Below are positions 23,527-33,258 of a stretch of DNA of 64,000 nt, one piece after another (within the stretch, counting starts at the first letter, position 1; each line of letters begins with the position of its first letter). This stretch comes from CAKAHY01 sp963522175 (GTDB taxonomy: Bacteria > Bacillota > Clostridia > Lachnospirales > Lachnospiraceae). The stretch is taken from NCBI GenBank assembly GCA_963522175.1, contig CAUQXC010000001.1:372001-436000 (forward strand). Direction: 5' to 3'. A program made the position numbers and the translations under genes. The notes beneath the pieces were generated by a model. The model ran no database searches. It was not told the DNA's origin and was given only the letters and a program-made list of their open reading frames with translations.

Positions 23527-24679
23527 GGATTTCCTTAATTTGCGTCTTATCAAGCTTTTTATATCCGCCCTCAAGGATCATCGTTCCGCTTGCAATGTCC
23601 TCCAACATATCATCTTTTACCCCGAGTTCTTTGAGTGACATTGTAAGACCGAGCTCCTTCATCCACGCTTCCATAGCTTCAAGTCCGGCTTCGGCAATCT
23701 CTTTATCCGTTTTACCCTGCTTATCTATACCCCAAACATTTACGGCAAATCTCACAAATTTGGCAAGCCCCGCATCCATTATGTATCTGTAATAAGGCAA
23801 AGAAACAGCCGAAAGAGTCATTCCGTGTGTTGCATCCGTAAGGGCCCCTATGGAATGACCTATCATGTGAACCATCCAGTCACCGGTCTTTCCCATGGAT
23901 AAAAGTGTGTTTATAGCCCATGTAGCTGTCCACATAATATTGCTTCTCGCCTCATAATCCTTTTCATTTTTATTTGCAATTCTGCCCGAATGTATCACCG
24001 ATTTCATAAGAGCTTCACTCATATAATCGCTGGTATTGTCATCATTGCCTGAAAAATATTGTTCACAAATATGGCTGAAAATATCAAAAATTCCCGCTAC
24101 CATTTGCCTGTGCGGAAGGCTCATTGTATACACAGGATTCAAAATCGAAAATCTCGGCATAATCTTTTTATCTTGAAAAACATGCCCTATTTTTAATTTC
24201 ATCTCAGGATGCATAATTACGGAAGCCGAATTCATCTCCGAACCCGTGCCTGTCATTGTAAGCACACAACCTATAGGAATGATTTCACAACTAGGCTCCT
24301 CGTACTTTAGAAAATACTTCTCCCACGGATCTTCATCGCAGTTTACTGATACGGAAAGGGCCTTTGCATAATCACATACCGAGCCGCCGCCTACCGCAAG
24401 CAGAAAATCCGCCTTATGCTTTCTTGCCGTTTCCATTCCCTCATACAGCTTACCCACAGTAGGGTTTGGCATCACCCCCTCTATCTCGGCTACATTTTTC
24501 CCTTCTTCCTTGAGGATTTTCATTATATCATCATAAATACCGCTCTTTTTAACAGAACCTCCGCCATATATAAGAACTACATTGTTTCCGTATTTCTTTA
24601 ATTCCGAGCCTAAATTTGATAAAGCTTCCTCTCCGAAATACAATTTTGTCGGGTTATGATACACAAAATTTCCTAACAT
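23510..24679 (-). CDS. iron-containing alcohol dehydrogenase
   Basis: 389 residues, group III dehydrogenase of the butanol dehydrogenase (BdhA/YqdH) subgroup, which reduces aldehydes with NAD(P)H. The nucleotide-binding GGGS is in LLAVGGGSVCDYAKALS; the metal-binding residues lie in GIFDIFSHICEQY (Asp, His) and HMIGHSIGALTDATHG (two His). AGGAGG precedes the ATG. It overlaps the convergent permease gene tail to tail by 17 bases and is 14 bases downstream of the MgtC-like gene. It would regenerate NAD+ during fermentation. Confidence 0.93.
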   Translation of the reverse strand: MLGNFVYHNPTKLYFGEEALSNLGSELKKYGNNVVLIYGGGSVKKSGIYDDIMKILKEEGKNVAEIEGVMPNPTVGKLYEGMETARKHKADFLLAVGGGSVCDYAKALSVSVNCDEDPWEKYFLKYEEPSCEIIPIGCVLTMTGTGSEMNSASVIMHPEMKLKIGHVFQDKKIMPRFSILNPVYTMSLPHRQMVAGIFDIFSHICEQYFSGNDDNTSDYMSEALMKSVIHSGRIANKNEKDYEARSNIMWTATWAINTLLSMGKTGDWMVHMIGHSIGALTDATHGMTLSAVSLPYYRYIMDAGLAKFVRFAVNVWGIDKQGKTDKEIAEAGLEAMEAWMKELGLTMSLKELGVKDDMLEDIASGTMILEGGYKKLDKTQIKEILKRSM

Positions 24680-24693
24680 ATGCTTTCCTCCTT

Positions 24694-25419
24694 TTATCTC
24701 ATTTCTTCTATATGATAGATATAATCTATAGTTCCCAGCGCCTTTATTATCTCGCTGTGTGTCTTATATTTTTTTAACTCCTTACTGTCTATAGTAAATA
24801 TAACCGAATATACGCTAAGACCCGAGCCCAAATAAGCCGAATTGAACTCTATGTCATCTATTCTAAGTCCCAATCTTCTTATCGTTGTTACAAAATCCTG
24901 CAAGTTCTCTTTGTTTTTAAGCTCCAAATGTATTTCAAAGTGATTTGAACGATTCTTTAAATATGTCTCCAGCTTCGGCAAGTAACGCAATATCCAAAAC
25001 AGGGTCATAAAAGCTGCTATGCCGACTCCATATAATCCCGCACCGGTGCTTAAGCCTATAAGGGTGCAGGACCATAAAGCTACCGATGTGGTAAGTCCCT
25101 TAACTTGATTTCTTGAGCTGAACAGTACGGTTCTGCTACTTAATACTGAAATACTCAGTATTGCAAATCCCGATAAGAAGGGCAAATTCAATTTTGTATT
25201 ATTCATAAGAAACAAATCCATCATCATAGCCAGAGATGAACCGAATGTTACCAAAATAAAGGTTCTGAAGCCCGCAGAATGGCGTTTACTTGACCTCTCC
25301 CAACCTATAAAGGACGAAAGCAACACCGCAACAGCCATTCTCAAGGCTACGGAAGCAAGACTTATATCTGAATTTATTTTTAAATTTTGATTCACATTAT
25401 ATATAAATAAATCAAGCAT
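24694..25419 (-). CDS. MgtC/SapB-family membrane protein
   Basis: 241 residues. Four to five membrane segments in the first 150 residues, with the MgtC signature GWERSSKRHSAGFRTFILVTFGSSLAMMM. The C-terminal 85 residues form a soluble ACT-like domain (HFEIHLELKNKENLQDFVTTIRRLG). MgtC proteins are linked to growth at low magnesium and to F-ATPase control in pathogens, but the role of clostridial members is not established. It lies 13 bases behind the antiporter gene, suggesting joint work in cation homeostasis. Confidence 0.88.
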   Translation of the reverse strand: MLDLFIYNVNQNLKINSDISLASVALRMAVAVLLSSFIGWERSSKRHSAGFRTFILVTFGSSLAMMMDLFLMNNTKLNLPFLSGFAILSISVLSSRTVLFSSRNQVKGLTTSVALWSCTLIGLSTGAGLYGVGIAAFMTLFWILRYLPKLETYLKNRSNHFEIHLELKNKENLQDFVTTIRRLGLRIDDIEFNSAYLGSGLSVYSVIFTIDSKELKKYKTHSEIIKALGTIDYIYHIEEMR

Positions 25420-25432
25420 GACCTATAAATCC

Positions 25433-26872
25433 CTACCTTCCTTTCATCATATTGGAGCCTCCGAAAATATCGTACTGCTCTTGAGCCGCTTCCATAAAAG
25501 CGGCTTCTTCATCCGAAACCTGATTAGTATGCTTCGGAAGTTCTCTTTGTATAGCCTGTATTCTCTCAATAAGAAGCTCCAGCTCGCTATGCTCTTTCTC
25601 CGGTGCAATTTCAATATCAGCCGTTAAATCTTCAAGCTTATTGGAATATGACTTTGAAAAATACAAGGCAAGCTTTGCGCAAGCCGGACCTATAAGCTCG
25701 TAAAGTACACTAGCAGCCAGAATAATGGTTTCCAAGGCATTTCCTATACTTCCTCCGAGTATTCTCGCTCCCAAAGCCGAGAGTCCTATCGCAACTCCCG
25801 CCTGCGGAATTAATGCAAGCCCCAGATAATTCCTTACCTTTTTGTCCTTTCCGGCAATCAGACAACCCAGAAAAGCTCCGAGATATTTTCCAAGTATACG
25901 CACCGCAAAATACAAAATTCCTATAGCAAGTAAAGATATACTTCCGACCTCACCTTTACCCCGAAGCAATACATCCAGCTTAAAATTAAGACCCGAACGT
26001 ACAAAAAACAGGAGTAAAATCGGCGGACTGAAATAATTAACCTGCTTAAACAACTTGTCATCATCGGTAACATTGATATATACCATGCCCATAGACATGC
26101 AACCCAAGAGAGGCGAAATATCAAGCAAAGCACATATACCGCAAAAAGCGAATAAAAGTGCCACCGTAATAATAAGTTTATTGTCCTTGGAACGATTTTG
26201 GGGCATAAGCCATTTCATAAACAGACCGAACAGACCTCCCAAGCCTAAAAGCAAAGTGTTGTATATAATAGGCAAAAGAATGCTCGAAAAACTTAGGCTT
26301 CCGGACTTGACCGCCATTGCTATCGATATGGCTATACTATAAGCAAGCAAGCCGAAGACATCATCAAGCGCAACCACCTGAAGCAGGGTATTTACAAAAT
26401 CTCCCTTTGCCCCCGTTTGCCTTATGGTCATAACTGTGGATGCCGGAGCCGTAGTAGAAGCTAATGCCGCAAGCACCAAGGAAAATGTCAGCTCCAGCTT
26501 CAGTATGTAAAAAGTTAATATAAAAACAAGCAAAGAGGCGGCAAATGCCTCCATTGCAGTAATAAGAACCACTTTAAGCCCGTTCTTTTTGAGGTCGGAA
26601 AATCTGAAAAACTCTCCCGTACTGAAAGCTATAAAGGCAAGTGCAATATCGGCTATGAAATCCATTCCGTTTATTATAGAATGATCCACAAGGTCAAGAC
26701 AATACGGTCCTATCAGAATACCCGCAAGTATATAAGCCGTGACATTAGGCAAATACAGTCTTTTTGTAACTCTTGTCATAACAAAACCCGAAAAAAGCAT
26801 TAAAGCCACAGGTATTATTATATCGGAAACAGGCGATGATTTTTGCAAAATTTGATATATAGAATCGAACAT
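25433..26872 (-). CDS. monovalent cation:proton antiporter, CPA2 family
   Basis: 479 residues from the ATG at 26872, chosen over an upstream ATG because AGGAGGG lies five bases before it. About 12 to 13 membrane segments; the core includes the paired acidic residues in VVALDDVFGLLAYS, which correspond to the ion-binding site of NhaA/KefB-like antiporters. The C-terminal 70 residues are cytoplasmic and charged, without a TrkA-N domain. Exchanges Na+ or K+ for protons. First gene of an operon with the MgtC-like protein and probably the alcohol dehydrogenase. Confidence 0.9.
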   Translation of the reverse strand: MFDSIYQILQKSSPVSDIIIPVALMLFSGFVMTRVTKRLYLPNVTAYILAGILIGPYCLDLVDHSIINGMDFIADIALAFIAFSTGEFFRFSDLKKNGLKVVLITAMEAFAASLLVFILTFYILKLELTFSLVLAALASTTAPASTVMTIRQTGAKGDFVNTLLQVVALDDVFGLLAYSIAISIAMAVKSGSLSFSSILLPIIYNTLLLGLGGLFGLFMKWLMPQNRSKDNKLIITVALLFAFCGICALLDISPLLGCMSMGMVYINVTDDDKLFKQVNYFSPPILLLFFVRSGLNFKLDVLLRGKGEVGSISLLAIGILYFAVRILGKYLGAFLGCLIAGKDKKVRNYLGLALIPQAGVAIGLSALGARILGGSIGNALETIILAASVLYELIGPACAKLALYFSKSYSNKLEDLTADIEIAPEKEHSELELLIERIQAIQRELPKHTNQVSDEEAAFMEAAQEQYDIFGGSNMMKGR

Positions 26873-26945
26873 CCCCACCCTCCTTATAAAAATTTCTATA
26901 ATTATATCACACACTTCGCTCTAAGTCGGTATAATTAATAAAAAA

Positions 26946-26983
26946 GTACAGCTGACATATCTTTTAGGTATAATCAGCTGTAC
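26946..26983 (-). terminator. terminator of the glycine/one-carbon operon
   Basis: A perfect 10-bp stem (GTACAGCTGA with TCAGCTGTAC, 18-base loop) followed on the minus strand by TTTTTTA, about 70 bases behind the folD stop codon. Confidence 0.88.
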
Positions 26984-27051
26984 CTTTTTATATATACGAT
27001 GAAGCACCGTCTTAACCGATACTTATTACGGAAAACACCTTTTAAGTATTT

Positions 27052-27900
27052 TTAGAACTTTGCTCCCGCACCTCTTAGTACGTGCTTCGCAAGTACGGAG
27101 GTTGTAATGCTTCCTACACCTCTTGGAACAGGGCTTATATAAGAAGCCTTGTCACAAACCGCATCGTAGTCCACATCACCGCACAAATTACCGTTTTCAT
27201 CAAGATTGATACCTACGTCTACAACTATGCTTCCTTCCGAAACCATATCAGCCGTAATCATCTTAGCTTTTCCGGCAGCCGCTATAAGGATTTCACCTGC
27301 GCGGCAAGTGCCTGCCAAATCCTTTGTTTTTGTGTGGCACATGGTAACCGTTGCATTTCTCTTAAGTAAGAGCATTGCAAGCGGCTTTCCTACTACCATG
27401 CTTCTTCCTACCAGAGTAACTCTTTTACCCGTAAGGTCTATTTTATAATAGTCAAGCATTTCTATAACCGCCTGAGCCGTACAAGGCGGGTAAGCACTTA
27501 GATCTCCCGAGAAAACCTTGGCTATATTTACATCACACATGCAATCAGAATCCTTTTTAGGATCTATTGTCGAAAGTACATGTGACTCGTCAAGATGCTT
27601 AGGAAGCGGTCTGAACATAAGTATTCCGTGCACATTCTTATCGGAATTGATTTTATCGAATTCAGCATCAAAATCCTTTTGCTCAACATCCAAGTCAAGT
27701 TCATGAACCTCACACTCTATACCTATATCCGACATTTTCTTTACGGCACCTTTTTCATATGCCAAGTCGTCCGGTCTGCTTCCCACTCTCAGTATGGCAA
27801 GCTTCGGGGAGATACCCTGTGCCTTAAGCTCTGAAACCTTTTTTATCATTTCTTCCTTCATAGCCGCAGCTACTTCGGCGCCTTTCATAACTGTTGACAT
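27052..27900 (-). CDS. folD: methylene-THF dehydrogenase / methenyl-THF cyclohydrolase
   Basis: 282 residues, complete bifunctional FolD. Interconverts 5,10-methylene-THF, 5,10-methenyl-THF and 10-formyl-THF in the cytoplasm. Visible motifs: the YxxxK catalytic region (AYEKGAVKKM), the folate-binding GILMFRPLPKHLDE, and the Rossmann core TLVGRSMVVGKPLAMLLLKRNATVTMCHT. It is the last gene of the operon from gcvT. A dedicated cyclohydrolase (fchA) is encoded just upstream, so FolD may work mainly as the dehydrogenase here. Confidence 0.96.
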   Translation of the reverse strand: MSTVMKGAEVAAAMKEEMIKKVSELKAQGISPKLAILRVGSRPDDLAYEKGAVKKMSDIGIECEVHELDLDVEQKDFDAEFDKINSDKNVHGILMFRPLPKHLDESHVLSTIDPKKDSDCMCDVNIAKVFSGDLSAYPPCTAQAVIEMLDYYKIDLTGKRVTLVGRSMVVGKPLAMLLLKRNATVTMCHTKTKDLAGTCRAGEILIAAAGKAKMITADMVSEGSIVVDVGINLDENGNLCGDVDYDAVCDKASYISPVPRGVGSITTSVLAKHVLRGAGAKF

Positions 27901-27910
27901 CCATACCTCC

Positions 27911-28543
27911 TTAAGCCGGTCTTATCTTTCCCATAACATTGGAAAATACCTTGTCCTTAATCTTATTGCTTTCCGCAATTATGGCATCCGCTTTTGACTC
28001 CATCTCTTCTTTATGTGCCTTGTCTTTCATAAGCTTGGCATTTATATATATATTGAGTGAAGCTCCTTCAAGCGCAGCCTGCGCAAACAATATACCTACA
28101 CCTACGTCACTTATAGCTATAAGACTGCCCTTTTCTCCCATAAGATCAAGGAGCTTCATAGCCTTAAGTACGGTTTCCATAATGTTCATAGGAACTATAC
28201 TGGCCTTATAAAGCTCTTCTTCAAGAACCTTCTCTTTATACTCCTGCTGTTCCTTTGTTTCCTTCGGAAGTCCGTATGCCTTTGACAGCGGCTCAAAAAC
28301 TTTTGCATCCTCATCCGTAAGATCTACAAGCTCTTTCATAAGCTCATTTAAGCTATCCCTTGCAGACTTTACTTCTTCTTCAACGTCCGCATATTTTTTC
28401 TTACCTATAGTCAGATTTGCCACCATCATTCCGAGTGCGCAAGCCAAAGCTCCCACTGTCGCACTCGCACCTCCTCCTCCCGGAACCGGCTCGGCGGAGG
28501 ACAATACTTCCAGAAACTCTGTCGTTTTCTTTTCAAGCATCAT
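27911..28543 (-). CDS. fchA: methenyl-THF cyclohydrolase, FTCD-C type
   Basis: 210 residues of the cyclodeaminase/cyclohydrolase domain found at the C-terminus of formiminotransferase-cyclodeaminase and as free FchA in acetogens and purinolytic clostridia. The start TTEFLEVLSSAEPVPGGGGASATVGALACALG is diagnostic. It converts 5,10-methenyl-THF to 10-formyl-THF. It lies between fhs (18 bases) and folD (10 bases), giving the full formyl-methenyl-methylene route. Two ATG codons in tandem are possible starts. Confidence 0.94.
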   Translation of the reverse strand: MMLEKKTTEFLEVLSSAEPVPGGGGASATVGALACALGMMVANLTIGKKKYADVEEEVKSARDSLNELMKELVDLTDEDAKVFEPLSKAYGLPKETKEQQEYKEKVLEEELYKASIVPMNIMETVLKAMKLLDLMGEKGSLIAISDVGVGILFAQAALEGASLNIYINAKLMKDKAHKEEMESKADAIIAESNKIKDKVFSNVMGKIRPA

Positions 28544-28561
28544 AGCAAATTAACCTCGTTT

Positions 28562-30241
28562 TTAGAATAATCCTGAAATTACACCGTTATCATCAACATC
28601 AATCTTTTCCGCTGCAGGAACTTTAGGAAGTCCCGGCATCTTCATAATATCTCCGGTAAGTGCAACTACGAAGCCCGCACCTGCTGAAGCCGTAATATCT
28701 CTTATAGTAATGTTGAAGCCTGTAGGTCTTCCGAGAAGCTTTGCGTCATCAGTCAACGAATACTGATTCTTAGCTATACAGATAGGAACGTTTCCGAGCC
28801 CTATAGCTTCAAGGTTCTTAATTTCCTTATTTGCCTTAGGTGAGTATTCAACGCCGTCCGCGCCGTATACCTTCTTTGCGATAGCTTCAATCTTAGCCTT
28901 TATAGGGGCATTTACATCATAAACAAATTCCATGGTGCTTTCAGCCTTGGCAATCTCTACCACTTCTTTTGCAAGCTCTTCTCCACCTTCGCCGCCTTTT
29001 GCCCATACGTCCGAAAGTGCAACATTTACGTTGTATTCTTTACATTTAGCTCTTACAAGTTCAACCTCAGCTTCTGTATCTGTAGGGAACTTATTGATTG
29101 CAACAACAGCAGGAACCTTGTAAACCTGTGTAATGTTTTCAATGTGCTTTAAGAGGTTAGGGATACCCTTTTCAAGCGCTTCAAGATTCTCAGCCTGAAG
29201 ATCTTCTTTTGCCACTCCGCCGTTATACTTTAACGCTCTGATCGTAGCTACGAGTACAATAGCGTTAGGACGAAGTCCCGCCTTACGACACTTAATGTCA
29301 ATAAACTTCTCCGCACCGAGGTCGGCACCGAAGCCTGCTTCTGTAATCATATACTCACCGAGCTTCATACCCATCTTTGTTGCAATAACGCTGTTACAGC
29401 CATGTGCTATGTTGGCAAACGGTCCGCCGTGGATAAATGCAGGTGTTCCTTCAAGTGTCTGAACCAAGTTAGGCTTCAATGTATCTTTAAGAAGTGCCGC
29501 AACAGCTCCCTGTGCATTTAAGTCACCCGCTCTTACAGGCTCACCGCTTCTTGAATATGCAACTATGATATTTGCAATCTTAGCTTTAAGGTCGCTTATA
29601 TCATTTGCCAAACAGAATACAGCCATAACTTCCGAAGCCGCTGTAATATCGAATCCGTCCGGTCTGATAACACCGTCCGCTTTTTCCCCGAGTCCGTCAA
29701 CTATATGGCGAAGCTGACGATCATTCATATCTATACATCTTCTCCATGTAATTCTCTTAAGATCGATATCAAGCTTATTTCCCTGTTGTATATGGTTGTC
29801 CAGAAGTGCCGCTATCAGGTTATTTGCCGCACAAATTGCGTGCAAGTCACCTGTAAAGTGAAGGTTGATATCCTCCATAGGTACAACCTGAGCATAACCG
29901 CCGCCGGCAGCTCCACCCTTAACTCCGAATACAGGTCCGAGCGACGGCTCTCTTATTGCAACTACGGTTTTCTTTCCGAGACGATTAAGTGCATCGGCAA
30001 GACCTATTGTGGTTGTTGTCTTTCCTTCACCGGCAGGGGTAGGATTTATAGCCGTTACAAGAATAAGCTTAGCGTCAGGCTTATTTACAAGCTCATCTTT
30101 GTAATAACGATAGTCAATTTTAGCTTTATACTTTCCGTAGTTTTCTACGTATTTATCAGGGATACCTATATAATCAGCTATTTCATTAATTACCTTTGGT
30201 TGCGCCTCCTGAGCAATTTCAATATCACTTTTAAAACCCAT
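28562..30241 (-). CDS. fhs: formate-tetrahydrofolate ligase
   Basis: 559 residues, full length. Catalyses ATP + formate + THF to 10-formyl-THF, reversible and able to make ATP in the oxidative direction. The P-loop lies at NPTPAGEGKTTTTIG (67-80) and the conserved folate/formate region includes EPSLGPVFGVKGGAAGGGYAQVVPMEDINLHFTGD. It follows lpdA by about 55 bases with its own ribosome-binding site. Sits between the glycine cleavage genes and fchA-folD, so methylene-THF from glycine can be oxidised to formate with ATP gain. Confidence 0.97.
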   Translation of the reverse strand: MGFKSDIEIAQEAQPKVINEIADYIGIPDKYVENYGKYKAKIDYRYYKDELVNKPDAKLILVTAINPTPAGEGKTTTTIGLADALNRLGKKTVVAIREPSLGPVFGVKGGAAGGGYAQVVPMEDINLHFTGDLHAICAANNLIAALLDNHIQQGNKLDIDLKRITWRRCIDMNDRQLRHIVDGLGEKADGVIRPDGFDITAASEVMAVFCLANDISDLKAKIANIIVAYSRSGEPVRAGDLNAQGAVAALLKDTLKPNLVQTLEGTPAFIHGGPFANIAHGCNSVIATKMGMKLGEYMITEAGFGADLGAEKFIDIKCRKAGLRPNAIVLVATIRALKYNGGVAKEDLQAENLEALEKGIPNLLKHIENITQVYKVPAVVAINKFPTDTEAEVELVRAKCKEYNVNVALSDVWAKGGEGGEELAKEVVEIAKAESTMEFVYDVNAPIKAKIEAIAKKVYGADGVEYSPKANKEIKNLEAIGLGNVPICIAKNQYSLTDDAKLLGRPTGFNITIRDITASAGAGFVVALTGDIMKMPGLPKVPAAEKIDVDDNGVISGLF

Positions 30242-30296
30242 ATTGCTTTCACCTCATATCCCGCTTAGAGATACCCTTTCTATATTTTTATAAAAC

Positions 30297-31700
30297 TTAT
30301 TTCTTTTTAGGTGCCGAATGTACGGACTCTCCGAATACATCTTCGAGAGCTTCTCCAACCGCCTCATTGTATGTAGGATGGGCTCTCATTCCTTTTAAGA
30401 GAGCATCTACGGTAAGTTTTCCCGCAACCGCGGTTCCGAACTCTCCTATCATATCCGTAGCTCTTGCACACATCATCTGCGCACCCAAAATCACTCTTGT
30501 TTCTTTGTCGGCGACTACCTTCACAAATCCACGCTCTTCTTTTGAAATGAGAGATTTTCCGTTTGCACTCATCATAAACTTGCCGACATTTACCGCTATA
30601 CCTTTTTCCTTAGCTTCCGACTCCGTTATTCCTACTGTAGCTATCTCCGGAGAAGTATATACACAGCCCGGAACTACACTTAAATCAACGCTTCTCGGAT
30701 GTCCCGTAAGCTCCTGCACAAGACAAACTCCCTGAGCGCTTGCAAGGTGTGCAAGCTGTGCTCCCTTTATCAAGTCGCCTATTGCATAAACTCCGTCCAT
30801 AGAGCTCTTGAAGTGCTCATCCACCACAACACGACCTCTTTCCATTTGAAGCTCTACGCCTTCGCCGAATAAACCTTCCGTGTTAGGAGCTCTTCCTACA
30901 GCACAAAGTACGTACTGAGCGGTAATTTTTGTTTCCTTCTCTTTTTCAACATAGTGGCAGCTGAGACCTTCCGCCTCTTTTTCCACTTTACTTACGGATA
31001 CACCTGTATGTATGTCAATATCTCTTTTCTTGAGTATCATCTTCAAATTCTGAGATATATCCTTATCCATATTGGCAAGTATGCTCGGAAGTGCCTCCAG
31101 TATTGTAACCTTGGTTCCCAGAGCAGCAAATATAGATGCAAACTCGACACCTATTACACCTCCGCCTATTATGGCAAGGCTTTCAGGAACTTTATCAAGC
31201 TTAAAAATCTCATCACTTGTAAGTACACCTTCATTATCAAGTCCCGGAATCGGTATAAGTGCCGGCTTGGAGCCTACCGCGAGTATAGTATACTTAGCTT
31301 TATAGCTTTTTTTGCCTTCCTCGTTTGAAACCGTTACGCTTCCGTCCTTTTCAAGAGTTCCCATACCTTTGATATGTGTTACGGAATTTGTCTTGAAAAG
31401 ATGCTCTACTCCCGTACAAAGCTTATCAATTACATCTTCTCTGTATTCTAATATCTTTCCATAGTCATAGCTTATACCCTCGGCATGAATACCGTACTCT
31501 GCCCCGGCTTTCATTTCTGAATAAAGAGACACTGCATGCACCATAGCTTTTGTAGGTATGCATCCTCTGTTAAGGCAGGTTCCGCCGACTCTGTCTTTTT
31601 CAACGACAGCCGTCTTAAGACCGAGCTTTGCAGCTTCCAAAGCGGCTACATAACCGCCCGGACCCGCTCCTATAACTATAAGGTCAAAATTGTTTTCCAT
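30297..31700 (-). CDS. lpdA: dihydrolipoyl dehydrogenase (L-protein / E3)
   Basis: 467 residues, FAD disulphide oxidoreductase that reoxidises the dihydrolipoyl arm of GcvH with NAD+. FAD-binding GAGPGG at 11-16, redox-active GGTCLNRGC (C42, C47), NAD-binding AIIGGGVIGVEFAS, and the C-terminal catalytic His in RAHPTYNEAVGE. Unlike some E3 proteins it has no N-terminal lipoyl domain. Preceded by AAGGAGA. Lies behind gcvPB after a 133-base gap that holds a stem-loop. Confidence 0.96.
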   Translation of the reverse strand: MENNFDLIVIGAGPGGYVAALEAAKLGLKTAVVEKDRVGGTCLNRGCIPTKAMVHAVSLYSEMKAGAEYGIHAEGISYDYGKILEYREDVIDKLCTGVEHLFKTNSVTHIKGMGTLEKDGSVTVSNEEGKKSYKAKYTILAVGSKPALIPIPGLDNEGVLTSDEIFKLDKVPESLAIIGGGVIGVEFASIFAALGTKVTILEALPSILANMDKDISQNLKMILKKRDIDIHTGVSVSKVEKEAEGLSCHYVEKEKETKITAQYVLCAVGRAPNTEGLFGEGVELQMERGRVVVDEHFKSSMDGVYAIGDLIKGAQLAHLASAQGVCLVQELTGHPRSVDLSVVPGCVYTSPEIATVGITESEAKEKGIAVNVGKFMMSANGKSLISKEERGFVKVVADKETRVILGAQMMCARATDMIGEFGTAVAGKLTVDALLKGMRAHPTYNEAVGEALEDVFGESVHSAPKKK

Positions 31701-31744
31701 ATTTCTCCTTATCGGTTGTCATATTTATTTTGTATATAAGAAAA

Positions 31745-31803
31745 TGTCGCATTAAGAACAAATACACAAACTTCTTGCTATATTTTTGCTCTTTAATGCG
31801 ACA
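31745..31803 (-). other. intercistronic stem-loop with orphan AGGAGG between gcvPB and lpdA
   Basis: TGTCGCATTAA at 31745-31755 pairs perfectly with TTAATGCGACA at 31793-31803. On the minus strand an ideal AAAAGGAGG stands directly in front of the first arm but no ATG, GTG or TTG with adequate spacing follows; an ATT-started frame of about 36 codons is open. No T-run follows, so it is not a simple terminator. Confidence 0.55.
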
Positions 31804-31833
31804 CCTCCTTTTAAATAATATCACACTGTATTT

Positions 31834-33258
31834 TTACCATTTATATCTCAGAACCGGCTCTCTTGCCGCCTTAACCTCATCAAGTCTTCCGACAGGTGTG
31901 GTTACAGGTGCCTCATGTAAAGCTTCCGGATTGGTCTGTGCTTCCTCATACAGCTTTCTGAATACAGCTATAGCGTTATCCAAAGTCTCTCTTGACTCGG
32001 TCTCCGTAGGCTCTATCATCAAAGCTTCATGAACTATAAGAGGGAAGTACATCGTTGGCGGATGCATTCCGTTATCAAGAAGTGCTTTTGCTATGTCCAT
32101 AGCCGACACCCCTGTTTTATGTTTAAGATCTTCAAGGCTCATAACAAACTCATGCATACATATCTCATCATAAGCCATGGTATAAAGGTCTTTTAACTTA
32201 TCCATCATATAATTTGCGTTGAGAACCGCGTTCTTACATGCCTGAGGAACTCCCTCTTTACCGAGAGTCTTGATGTAAGTAAGCGCTCTTACAACTACAA
32301 GGAAGTTACCGTAAAACGCCTTCATCTCTCCTATACTCTTGCTAGGCTTAACAAACTTTTTGTGCTCGTCACCCTCTACAAGTACGGAAGGCATGAAGTC
32401 TGCGAGAAGATTCTTACAGCCTACCGCACCGCTTCCCGGACCGCCGCCGCCGTGAGGAGTCGAGAATGTCTTATGAAGGTTAAGGTGTATAACGTCAAAG
32501 CCCATATCTCCCGGTTTAACCACACCCATAACAGCGTTAAGGTTTGCACCGTCGTAATAGTTAAGACCGCCGCAGTCATGAACAAGCTTTGTTATTTCAA
32601 GTATGTTCTTATCAAAAAGACCTACCGTATTAGGGTTTGTGAGCATAAGCCCTGCTATATCATCTCCCAAAACCGCTTTAAGCTTTTCAAGATCTACACA
32701 GCCGTCCGGAGCTGAAGGAACCGACACTACCTTATAGCCTGCCATCGTAGCACTTGCCGGGTTTGTTCCGTGTGCCGAGTCAGGAACTATAATCTTTGTT
32801 CTCTTTGTATCGTTTCTGCTCTCATGATATGCCTTTATAAGCATAAGTCCGGTAAACTCACCGTGAGCACCTGCCGCCGGCTGTACAGTAAGTCTGTCCA
32901 TACCGGTAATTTCACACAAATGCTTTTCAATAGTCTGCATAACCTCAAGACAACCTTGAACGGTTTCTACAGGCTGAAGCGGATGTATCTCGGTAAATCC
33001 CGGAAGTCCCGCCATATCATCATTAATCTTAGGATTGTATTTCATTGTACAGGAACCGAGAGGGTAAAATCCGTCGTTTACACCTCTTGATTTCTTTGCA
33101 AGCTCAGTATAGTGCCTGCTTATTTCGGTTTCCGACAATTCAGGTAAATGTAACTCGAGTTCTCTTTTATCCTTAGCCGGAACCTCTACCACATCTACAT
33201 CACAAGGAGGAAATAAAGTACATTTTCTGCCGGCTCTGCTTTTCTCAAATACTAACAT
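31834..33258 (-). CDS. gcvPB: glycine decarboxylase P-protein, subunit 2
   Basis: 474 residues, the C-terminal half-subunit of the PLP-dependent glycine decarboxylase, which releases CO2 from glycine and passes the aminomethyl group to lipoyl-GcvH. The PLP lysine is in LNLHKTFSTPHGGGGPGSG (K263); the N-terminus has YPLGSCTMKYNPK. Its ATG overlaps the stop of gcvPA, so the two subunits of the heterotetramer are translationally coupled. Confidence 0.96.
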   Translation of the reverse strand: MLVFEKSRAGRKCTLFPPCDVDVVEVPAKDKRELELHLPELSETEISRHYTELAKKSRGVNDGFYPLGSCTMKYNPKINDDMAGLPGFTEIHPLQPVETVQGCLEVMQTIEKHLCEITGMDRLTVQPAAGAHGEFTGLMLIKAYHESRNDTKRTKIIVPDSAHGTNPASATMAGYKVVSVPSAPDGCVDLEKLKAVLGDDIAGLMLTNPNTVGLFDKNILEITKLVHDCGGLNYYDGANLNAVMGVVKPGDMGFDVIHLNLHKTFSTPHGGGGPGSGAVGCKNLLADFMPSVLVEGDEHKKFVKPSKSIGEMKAFYGNFLVVVRALTYIKTLGKEGVPQACKNAVLNANYMMDKLKDLYTMAYDEICMHEFVMSLEDLKHKTGVSAMDIAKALLDNGMHPPTMYFPLIVHEALMIEPTETESRETLDNAIAVFRKLYEEAQTNPEALHEAPVTTPVGRLDEVKAAREPVLRYKW

